From an uncultured Ruaniaceae bacterium (GTDB taxonomy: Bacteria; Actinomycetota; Actinomycetes; Actinomycetales; Beutenbergiaceae), in contig CAMXUZ010000212.1 of NCBI GenBank assembly GCA_947251855.1, positions 1-6,382 of the forward strand: a DNA stretch of 6,382 nucleotides. The letters are read 5' to 3'. Position numbers and translations under genes: made by a program. The notes beneath the pieces are model-generated. The model had not been told where the DNA came from. It searched no databases and saw only the letters and a program-made list of their open reading frames with translations. Shown here piece after piece: positions 1-3,975 of the stretch; the stretch's first letter is position 1, and every line of letters begins with the position of its first letter.

Positions 1-470
1 TCAGCGCGTTCTCCGAGTTCCCACCCGCCGTGGTCGCGTGCCGCGAGCGAGTGGAAACTCTGCACGTGCGGGAGGCCGGCTCGTTCGGCGAGGTCGAGCG
101 CGGCCGCCCCGGAGAACCAGTGATGGGAATGGATGAGCTGCCACCCTCTTGCCTGCTGCGTCGCGGCGCGGTACTCCGCTTCCAACGCCTCGCGGAAACC
201 TGCGATGTAGCTCTCTTGCTCCTGCTTGGTTGCCGGGCGGGCGGGCCCGGCCCGTAGGTGATGCACGCGGACCTCGCCGTACGTGGCCACATCCGGAACG
301 CTCTCGTTGGCACGCCGGGTGAACACCTCAACCTCGTGCCCGAGCGCGCTGAGCGCGAGTGCCCCGTGTTTGACGACGACGTTCATGCCGCCGACATCGC
401 CGGTGCCGGGGTCGGCGAACGGGTCGCTGTGCATCGAAACTAGCGCGAGTCGCAGCGCACCTGTCGTCAT
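1..470 (-). CDS. GT4 family glycosyltransferase, MshA-like, N-terminal part (runs off left edge)
   Basis: A minus-strand frame starts at ATG 470-468 and stays open to the window edge, giving 156 residues. It begins with a hydrophobic strand (RLALVSMH, residues 7-14), then PGTGDVGGMNV (21-31), the glycine-rich donor-side loop typical of GT4 sugar transferases such as the mycothiol enzyme MshA and sucrose-phosphate synthase-like proteins. Further matches to that fold are HEVEVFTRR (45-53), the IHSHHW segment (113-118) and the LPHVQSFHSLA segment (133-143). The enzyme would transfer a sugar from a nucleotide donor in the cytoplasm. The donor-binding C-terminal domain lies outside the window, so MshA cannot be told apart from a paralogue and no symbol is given. 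No Shine-Dalgarno is visible; a TAACCT box lies 7 bases before the ATG, suggesting a leaderless message. Family assignment is firm, substrate is not. Confidence 0.88.
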   Translation of the reverse strand, partial: MTTGALRLALVSMHSDPFADPGTGDVGGMNVVVKHGALALSALGHEVEVFTRRANESVPDVATYGEVRVHHLRAGPARPATKQEQESYIAGFREALEAEYRAATQQARGWQLIHSHHWFSGAAALDLAERAGLPHVQSFHSLAARDHGGWELGERA

Positions 471-477
471 GGTCTAG

Positions 478-483
478 AGGTTA
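478..483 (-). promoter_or_regulatory. Possible -10 box of a leaderless glycosyltransferase transcript
   Basis: Read on the minus strand, TAACCT fits the actinobacterial -10 pattern TAnnnT and is separated from the ATG at 470 by 7 bases (CTAGACC). That places the transcription start at or next to the start codon. There is no purine-rich ribosome binding site in front of this ATG, which agrees with a leaderless message. The -35 region is weak (TCGAGC at spacing 17). Confidence 0.4.
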
Positions 484-546
484 CCGATTTCCCGGCCCGA
501 GCTCGACGCCGGCGGTAAGGGCGTGCTCCGTGCCAGGCACTTCCCA

Positions 547-562
547 CCGCGGAATTCCGCGG
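547..562. repeat. Perfect 16-bp palindrome CCGCGGAATTCCGCGG
   Basis: The two halves are exact reverse complements. As RNA it would form a six-pair GC stem with an AATT loop, but no T-run follows on either strand. It sits 72 bases downstream of the azlD stop codon and about 75 bases upstream of the glycosyltransferase start, both on the minus strand. It may be a T-less terminator for the azl operon, an operator for the glycosyltransferase gene, or chance. The sequence alone does not decide. Confidence 0.6.
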
Positions 563-634
563 GCTAATGGGTGAGGGCGCGCGGCGCGAGGTTCTTCTCG
601 ATGACGGTGACGACGAGAGGCGCGGGCACGCCTG

Positions 635-967
635 TTATCCCGCCGCGATGATGCTTGCGAGCAACGCGTAGATTCCGGTGCCCGCGAACAGGCTCAACAC
701 TGCGTTGCCGCGCCACACGTGGAGCACGACGGTCACGGCCAAGGCGAGGAACGCTGGGCCGGCCGAGGCGGCCACGGTGAGTTCGACGTCGTCGAGCGTG
801 TAAACGGTGAGGATCACCATGATGCCGAGCGGCATCCGCTTGCCGAGATAGTCGAGCCACTCGCTATCGCGCATCGGTTCAAGGACGGCGAAGGGTAGCG
901 CCCGTAGTGCCCAGGTGATCCCGCCGGCGGTGAGCAGCGCGAGCAGCATGTAGGTAACGTCAGGCAC
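635..967 (-). CDS. azlD: AzlD family branched-chain amino-acid exporter small subunit
   Basis: Small membrane protein of 110 residues from a GTG at 967, the usual size for AzlD/BrnE. Three to four hydrophobic segments are visible (about 4-16, 45-58, 70-84 and 92-108). Family hallmarks are TWALRALPF (18-26), LGKRMPLGIM (41-50) and HVWRGNAVLSLFAGTGIY (83-100). With AzlC it forms an inner-membrane complex; the related BrnFE of Corynebacterium exports isoleucine, leucine, valine and methionine. The GTG at 967 is preferred because AAGGGG lies about five bases upstream and the GTGCCTGA arrangement overlaps the azlC stop, pointing to coupled translation. A longer frame reaches back to 1018 but would add 17 residues deep inside azlC. 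No residues look missing. Confidence 0.93.
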   Translation of the reverse strand: MPDVTYMLLALLTAGGITWALRALPFAVLEPMRDSEWLDYLGKRMPLGIMVILTVYTLDDVELTVAASAGPAFLALAVTVVLHVWRGNAVLSLFAGTGIYALLASIIAAG

Positions 968-1664
968 GGGCACCCCTTGCGCGAGAGACGACGTAGGAAC
1001 CGATGAGCGCAGCAACAAACAGGGCCATGGACACGATCAGCATGTCTGCGGGAGCGATGAGCACTCCGGCGAGGGCGCATCCCAGGGCGAGGATCGTCAC
1101 GGGAATCGATCTGCGGGCGCGGTACGCGTCGATGCTCAGGACGGCGAACAGGGCGGTGATCGCGAAATCGAGCCCGACGACGGAGTCGGGAATGAGTTGC
1201 CCGAGCAGTCCCCCCGCGCATACGCTCGCGACCCAGACAGCCTGGAATATGAGTTGGATGCTCAGGATACGGGTACGGCTCCACGTCTGCGCCTTCGGAT
1301 CGGCGGTGACGGCATACACCTCATCGGTCAGGGCGTACGTGCTGTAGACCTTCCAGCCCCGACCGTGCACGCGGTGCAGCGGAAAGGATATCGCGTAGAA
1401 GACGTGCCGGAAGTTCACGAGCAGCGCGCTCACGGCTATTTGGGAGAGCGGCGCGGCCGCGGCGAGCATCCCCACCATGAGGAATTCGAGCGAGCCGGCG
1501 AAGATGAAAAGAGCGATGAGCGGACCCCACCACCAGGAGAAGCCCGTCTGGACGACGAGCACCCCGAGAGCGAGGCCGAGGGGAAGCACCGCGGCGCACG
1601 CGGGTAAGACGGCGCGCCAGCCCTGCCACACCTCCTCACGGAAGGCTTCAGGCGGTTGTTGCAC
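960..1664 (-). CDS. azlC: AzlC family branched-chain amino-acid exporter large subunit
   Basis: A 234-residue polytopic membrane protein with the expected length and motifs of AzlC/BrnF: an amphipathic N-terminus with WQGWRAVLP (13-21), FIFAGSLEFLMVG (53-65), the conserved NFRHVFYAIS (84-93) and the ALTDEVYAV segment (111-119), followed by four hydrophobic stretches to the C-terminus. It would be the main pore subunit of a two-component exporter that relieves the cell of excess branched-chain amino acids or methionine. The start is GTG at 1664, preceded by a modest GCGAGG; an internal GTG 11 codons later has no usable spacing. It begins 36 bases after the acetyltransferase stop and overlaps azlD by eight bases, so the three genes probably form one transcript. 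Substrate range is inferred from the family only. Confidence 0.94.
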   Translation of the reverse strand: MQQPPEAFREEVWQGWRAVLPACAAVLPLGLALGVLVVQTGFSWWWGPLIALFIFAGSLEFLMVGMLAAAAPLSQIAVSALLVNFRHVFYAISFPLHRVHGRGWKVYSTYALTDEVYAVTADPKAQTWSRTRILSIQLIFQAVWVASVCAGGLLGQLIPDSVVGLDFAITALFAVLSIDAYRARRSIPVTILALGCALAGVLIAPADMLIVSMALFVAALIGSYVVSRARGARA

Positions 1665-1700
1665 AGCCCTCGCTTCGCTCGCTCGACCTAAGATCTTCGC

Positions 1701-2276
1701 TTAGGAAGTGGTTGTGAGATCCCTCGTGCGTCGGCGTCGCGCGATGAGTTCGTCGATGCTGCGCAAGCGCCGCTCCCGGTTCGGACCGCTCAATCGACGG
1801 GCGAGCGTTTGCGTATCGACGAGCCTCCGAGCACCGGCGGGCATGAAGCCCAGACCAGCAAGGAAGCGCAGCTCTTGACGCGCGCCGGTGAGGACGATCG
1901 TCACGATGTGCTCGACCTGGCTCGCCTCCGCGATGTTCACTACTTCTGTGAGCAGTCCGCGGGCGATCCCCCGGCGCCGGAATTCTTCCCGGACGAAGAG
2001 TCCTTCGATCTGTAGGAACGCGACGTCGGAGAAGAGGCTCGGCGCAACGTATTGAACGAGCGCGAAGCCGACGATCTTGTCGTCCGACTCCGCCACGAGG
2101 AGGGAACACCCCTCGAGGGAGTACCACGCGGTAAGAAGCTCCGTGAGGTGACCCGAATTAGGGGTGCAGAGCTGGGCGGTGAGGGGTGACTCTTGCCGGG
2201 CGAGTCTGGTGAGTTCCACCAGCTCCTCGATATCAGAAGATCCAGCGTGCCGGATCTTATTGTTTCCCCAGGCCAT
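1701..2276 (-). CDS. GNAT family N-acetyltransferase with basic C-terminal tail
   Basis: A 191-residue cytoplasmic protein with a GNAT fold. N-terminal strand and helix KIRHAGSSDIEELVELTRLAR (7-27, including IEELVELT) are followed by LLVAESDDKIVGFALVQYV (59-77), motif A at IEGLFVREEFRRRGIARGLL (90-109) with the acetyl-CoA pyrophosphate loop R100-R-R-G-I-A105, and the LAGLGFMPAGARRL segment (139-152), where GNATs place their last strands. Residues 164-186 form an Arg-rich tail (SIDELIARRRRTR), longer than in minimal GNATs. The acceptor substrate is unknown. ATG 2276 is chosen over GTG 2282 because AGGAGG sits five bases before it and the GTG lies within that ribosome site. It heads the likely operon with azlC and azlD, which may hint at an amino-acid-related role, but that is only context. 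Confidence 0.87.
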   Translation of the reverse strand: MAWGNNKIRHAGSSDIEELVELTRLARQESPLTAQLCTPNSGHLTELLTAWYSLEGCSLLVAESDDKIVGFALVQYVAPSLFSDVAFLQIEGLFVREEFRRRGIARGLLTEVVNIAEASQVEHIVTIVLTGARQELRFLAGLGFMPAGARRLVDTQTLARRLSGPNRERRLRSIDELIARRRRTRDLTTTS

Positions 2277-2298
2277 GGTCACCTCCTCACTCGGGATT

Positions 2299-2313
2299 CG
2301 ATACTACGTATCG
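2299..2313. repeat. Inverted repeat CGATAC-TAC-GTATCG before the acetyltransferase gene
   Basis: Six-base arms with a three-base spacer lie between the pdtaR-like stop and the acetyltransferase start. On the minus strand it overlaps a TACGAT box (2315-2310) that fits a -10 element about 33 bases before the ATG. It could be an operator for the GNAT-azlCD transcript. It is too AT-rich and lacks a T-run, so a terminator is less likely. Confidence 0.45.
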
Positions 2314-2315
2314 TA
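2310..2315 (-). promoter_or_regulatory. Possible -10 box (TACGAT) of the GNAT-azlC-azlD operon
   Basis: Minus-strand TACGAT matches TAnnnT and would start transcription near 2303, giving a leader of about 27 bases that contains the strong AGGAGG site. The -35 region would fall in the last codons of the response regulator gene and has no good match. Its overlap with the inverted repeat at 2299-2313 suggests repression control. Confidence 0.3.
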
Positions 2316-2320
2316 GATCC

Positions 2321-2995
2321 CTACTCGCCCTTGCCACCGACCTGATCAATGACGGCGTCAGCAACCTCTCGCATCGTCAAGCGACGGTCCATCGACGTCT
2401 TTTGGATCCACCGGAATGCTTCGGGTTCGCTCAGACCCATCTTGGTCATCAGCAGGCCCTTCGCGCGGTCGACGCGCTTGCGCGTTTCAAAACGTTCAGC
2501 AAGGTCGGCGACCTCGGATTCGAGCGCGGAGATTTCGCGGTGGCGGTGGACGGCGATCTCAATCGCGGGCAGCAGGTCGGCTGGGGTGAACGGTTTCACC
2601 ACGTATGCCATCGCGCCAGCATCGCGGGCGCGCTCCACCAGCTCCTTCTGCGAGAATGCTGTGAGAAGCACCACGGGGGCGATGCGCGCTTTGGAGATCT
2701 TTTCAGCTGCGGAAATGCCATCGAGCACGGGCATCTTGACGTCCATGACGACGAGGTCCGGCTTGAGTTCCGTGGCGAGTTCGATCGCCTTCTCGCCGTC
2801 ACCGGCTTCGCCGACGACTTCGTAACCCGCCTCAGTGAGCGTTTCAACGACGTCGAGGCGAATAAGGGCCTCGTCCTCGGCTACGACGACGCGGCCCCGG
2901 TGCACGATTCGGGTCTCTTCAGGGTCAACGGATAGGTCGTCCAGATCCAGCGGTTCGCGGTCGGACTCAGCGGGGGTAGACTTCTCTTGGTTCAC
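2321..2995 (-). CDS. pdtaR: PdtaR-like response regulator with receiver and ANTAR RNA-binding domains
   Basis: A 224-residue cytoplasmic regulator from GTG 2995. Residues 35-155 are a receiver domain: acidic pair E40-D41, phospho-acceptor D85 in VVMDVKMP, T112 and K134 in the YVVKPF motif. A short helical linker (about 150-170) leads to an ANTAR domain (about 170-218, with TRKRVDRAKGLLMTKMGLSE spanning 171-190 and AFRWIQKTSMDRRLTMREVA after it). ANTAR proteins bind paired hairpins in RNA and prevent terminator formation; PdtaR of Mycobacterium tuberculosis (Rv1626) is activated by the kinase PdtaS, not seen here. Upstream in-frame starts at 3043 and 3067 give 240 and 248 residues, but the latter begins inside the tRNA gene. 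GTG 2995 has TAAGGT seven bases before it, which fits a leaderless start, or AAGG as a weak ribosome site. The 30-odd residues before the receiver are acidic and likely disordered. Confidence 0.94.
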   Translation of the reverse strand: MNQEKSTPAESDREPLDLDDLSVDPEETRIVHRGRVVVAEDEALIRLDVVETLTEAGYEVVGEAGDGEKAIELATELKPDLVVMDVKMPVLDGISAAEKISKARIAPVVLLTAFSQKELVERARDAGAMAYVVKPFTPADLLPAIEIAVHRHREISALESEVADLAERFETRKRVDRAKGLLMTKMGLSEPEAFRWIQKTSMDRRLTMREVADAVIDQVGGKGE

Positions 2996-3002
2996 AAGAA
3001 CT

Positions 3003-3008
3003 ACCTTA
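3003..3008 (-). promoter_or_regulatory. Possible -10 box (TAAGGT) of a leaderless pdtaR transcript
   Basis: TAAGGT on the minus strand fits TAnnnT and is followed by seven bases (AGTTCTT) and then the GTG at 2995, the same geometry as in front of the glycosyltransferase gene. The AAGG inside it could instead act as a weak ribosome site in a longer transcript; the two readings are exclusive. No clear -35 is seen. Confidence 0.35.
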
Positions 3009-3031
3009 ACGGTTCCAGCTCGAAAAGGCTG

Positions 3032-3037
3032 TATCGT
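3032..3037 (+). promoter_or_regulatory. Possible -10 box (TATCGT) of the tRNA-Leu gene
   Basis: TATCGT matches TAnnnT and lies 15 bases before the mature tRNA 5' end, giving a 5' leader of about nine bases to be removed by RNase P. The only -35-like word nearby, TTAACG at 3006-3011, is 20 bases away, longer than usual. The promoter would lie within the upstream region of the divergent response regulator gene. Confidence 0.3.
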
Positions 3038-3052
3038 GTTCATCACTGGCAG

Positions 3053-3129
3053 GCCCCGATAGCCCAACCGGCAGAGGCATTCGGCTCAAACCCGATCCAG
3101 TGTGGGTTCGAATCCCACTCGGGGCACCA
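3053..3129 (+). tRNA. tRNA-Leu, anticodon CAA, with short variable arm
   Basis: A full cloverleaf can be folded by eye. The acceptor stem GCCCCGA/TCGGGGC (3053-3059 with 3119-3125) is perfect, followed by A73 and an encoded CCA. The D arm has a three-pair stem GCC/GGC with loop GGCAGA, a pattern typical of leucine tRNAs. The anticodon loop CTCAAAC (3085-3091) places CAA at 3087-3089, which reads TTG. The anticodon stem has a T27-T43 mismatch above four good pairs. The variable region is only CCAGT (3097-3101), not the long arm expected for leucine. The T arm GTGGG-TTCGAAT-CCCAC is standard. Discriminator A73 agrees with leucine. I believe similar short-arm CAA tRNAs are annotated as tRNA-Leu in other actinobacteria, but cannot confirm that here. 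Confidence 0.95.
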
Positions 3130-3156
3130 ACATCGAGATACATCTAAGAACATATC

Positions 3157-3172
3157 GGCACGTTCTTGTGCC
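3157..3172. repeat. Inverted repeat GGCAC-GTTCTT-GTGCC just after the tRNA
   Basis: Five-base arms with a six-base loop begin 27 bases after the tRNA CCA. The right arm is repeated directly as GTGCCA at 3189-3194, exactly 21 bases after the GTGCCA at 3168-3173, about two helical turns. As RNA it would be a weak hairpin followed by AATAAAT, not a classical terminator. Evenly spaced repeats beside a tRNA 3' end are also what integrase binding sites look like. Confidence 0.4.
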
Positions 3173-3225
3173 AATAAATCGCGGTTTCGTGCCACTCAAT
3201 CTACACCTAGCTCCCGGAAACTGGC

Positions 3226-3244
3226 CGATGAACGGGCGATGAAC
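3226..3244. repeat. Tandem direct repeat of CGATGAAC with 11-base period
   Basis: CGATGAAC occurs at 3226-3233 and again at 3237-3244, separated by GGG. The period of 11 bases is one helical turn, so a protein could contact both copies on one DNA face. Two copies are too few to define a family of repeats. Confidence 0.4.
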
Positions 3245-3265
3245 CTCTAGCCCCCTAGCTACTCG

Positions 3266-3297
3266 AGGTGGCGAGCGGTGCGCCCCCACCTAGTGGG
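3266..3297. repeat. Two overlapping, mutually exclusive hairpins
   Basis: AGGTGG (3266-3271) can pair with CCACCT (3286-3291), extended inward by a CG pair step across a small C bulge. Alternatively CCCAC (3285-3289) can pair with GTGGG (3293-3297) around a CTA loop. Both structures use the same CCCAC bases, so only one can form at a time. No T-run or open reading frame follows on the plus strand. Confidence 0.45.
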
Positions 3298-3408
3298 CGA
3301 GCTCACTCACCTGCCGAGCGACGAGCCCTCATCTACGCATGGGTGGGACGGCACTAAGACGGGACAACTAACCAGGTCAAGATCCTATTAACTCATGACT
3401 CGCACCCG

Positions 3409-3418
3409 ACCGATCGGT
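3409..3418. repeat. Perfect 10-bp palindrome ACCGATCGGT
   Basis: The palindrome resembles operators of TetR-type repressors in shape, but no gene starts within 500 bases on either strand that it would obviously control. It may be a leftover of a lost promoter. Confidence 0.4.
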
Positions 3419-3425
3419 GCCTGGG

Positions 3426-3447
3426 GTGTCGGCAGACAAATCGACAC
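3426..3447. repeat. Inverted repeat GTGTCG / CGACAC
   Basis: Six-base arms at 3426-3431 and 3442-3447 enclose a ten-base loop. No T-run follows on either side, so a factor-independent terminator is not supported. It is one of several dyads in this gene-poor stretch. Confidence 0.35.
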
Positions 3448-3727
3448 GAAGACTATCCCGCAGAGAGTGCCGGTGTAAGGCCGATGGCTCACCTTCTTCC
3501 GTGTCTCTTGGGGGCTGAATATGCCACCGGCCACCAGAACGGCTCGATCTGCTCGACGATGCTTCTGTCTCAGTTCACCCTTGGTAATCGCGCGAAGACG
3601 CCTTGGTCTGCTCCAACATCGCTGTGTGCAAAAAGGAACCCTTCCTTGGAGTCCTCGTCAAACGCTGTCATCGAGCCTTCCGATCGCATCAGTCATATCT
3701 CCACCTTGCTGGGACGTGCCACGAGCG

Positions 3728-3755
3728 GTAACGCGGGTTGAAGCGACCCGTAACG
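3728..3755. repeat. Hairpin CGGGT/ACCCG flanked by direct repeats GTAACG
   Basis: CGGGT (3734-3738) and ACCCG (3746-3750) form five-base arms around a seven-base loop. GTAACG occurs at 3728-3733 on the left edge and at 3750-3755 on the right edge, 22 bases apart. The combination of an inverted repeat inside direct repeats is unusual but short enough to be chance. Confidence 0.35.
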
Positions 3756-3895
3756 GCAGAGCCGCGTGCACGCCGCACCCCATATACCGATATCCGACCG
3801 CATCCCCAGCAGTCGAGGCCACCATCGGGGAATTCGCAAACGGTTCCGAAATGTTCCCATTCACGGGCGAGGACGTCCCCTGCCGAGTTGCCCGG

Positions 3896-3925
3896 ATGAC
3901 GCGTGCCCCGAAGTAGGGTTACTAT
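3896..3925 (+). promoter_or_regulatory. Likely promoter of the dsbA-ccdA-CPVC-blaI operon
   Basis: The -10 box TACTAT (3920-3925) is close to consensus. ATGACG at 3896-3901, spaced 18 bases, matches TTGACA at four of six positions. Transcription would start near 3932, giving a leader of about 44 bases with a good ribosome site. The -10 box is itself the left outer arm of the large dyad at 3920-3953, so a repressor bound there would block RNA polymerase directly. Confidence 0.5.
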
Positions 3926-3953
3926 GTTCCCTAGTCGACTAAGGTGCATAGTA
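3920..3953. promoter_or_regulatory. 34-bp concentric dyad, candidate operator for the BlaI-type repressor
   Basis: Outer arms TACTATG (3920-3926) and CATAGTA (3947-3953) are exact inverted repeats. In the middle lies the perfect palindrome TAGTCGACTA (3932-3941). Both share the centre between 3936 and 3937, and two of the five intervening base pairs on each side also match (CC at 3929-3930 with GG at 3943-3944), so 14 of 17 positions are symmetric. It covers the -10 box and the expected transcription start. BlaI/MecI/CopY repressors bind dyads as dimers, and a gene of that family lies at the end of this operon, so autoregulation is likely. The exact motif does not match the TACA/TGTA core known from Firmicutes. 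Confidence 0.55.
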
Positions 3954-3965
3954 GTCAATCTGCCT

Positions 3966-3971
3966 GAGGAG
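3966..3971 (+). promoter_or_regulatory. Ribosome binding site GAGGAG before the DsbA-like gene
   Basis: GAGGAG, part of GAGGAGAAG, sits four bases before ATG 3976. It fixes the start of this gene and gives the first cistron of the operon strong translation. Confidence 0.75.
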
Positions 3972-3975
3972 AAGA

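Larger units (their letters stand above)
3130..3919. other. Gene-poor region after the tRNA: no convincing coding sequence, many inverted repeats
   Basis: No frame here shows a recognisable domain, a good ribosome site and consistent codon use. Short open frames on both strands (for example plus 3484-3741 and 3521-3916, minus 3689-3958) look like chance: they overlap each other and give low-complexity or unfamiliar products. The first 60 or so bases after the tRNA are AT-rich (about 45% GC by count), and the rest is nearer 58-60%, below the flanking genes. The stretch contains hairpins or palindromes at 3157-3172, 3266-3291, 3285-3297, 3409-3418, 3426-3447 and 3734-3750, eight GTGCC words and four CTAG words within 87 bases. 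It may be a decayed insertion at the tRNA 3' end, an att region, or a structured non-coding transcript. Confidence 0.6.

Noticed and set aside
1..470. Naming the glycosyltransferase mshA
   Set aside because: The N-terminal motifs fit MshA, but related GT4 enzymes share them and the donor-binding half is outside the window.
1197..1607. Plus-strand frame of 136 codons
   Set aside because: It is antisense to azlC, whose membrane segments and conserved motifs are unmistakable.
2996..3067. Longer response regulator start at 3067 or 3043
   Set aside because: The first lies inside the tRNA gene and both lack a ribosome site; the added residues look like translated intergenic DNA.
3086..3289. Minus-strand open frame of 67 codons ending in a VPRVGFEPT-like tail
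   Set aside because: Its end is the reverse complement of the tRNA gene, a well-known source of false proteins, and the rest has no domain or ribosome site.
3240..3297. C-rich loops recalling the actinobacterial 6C small RNA
   Set aside because: The loops hold only four or five consecutive C residues and the stems are short. The pattern does not reach what that RNA family requires.
3521..3916. Plus-strand open frame of 131 codons in the gene-poor stretch
   Set aside because: Composition is Arg/Ser/Pro-rich without any motif, the start has no ribosome site, and competing frames cover the same bases. I could not match it to a family.
3689..3958. Minus-strand open frame of 89 codons beginning inside the operator dyad
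   Set aside because: No recognisable domain and no ribosome site. The start lies in what is better explained as regulatory DNA of the plus-strand operon.
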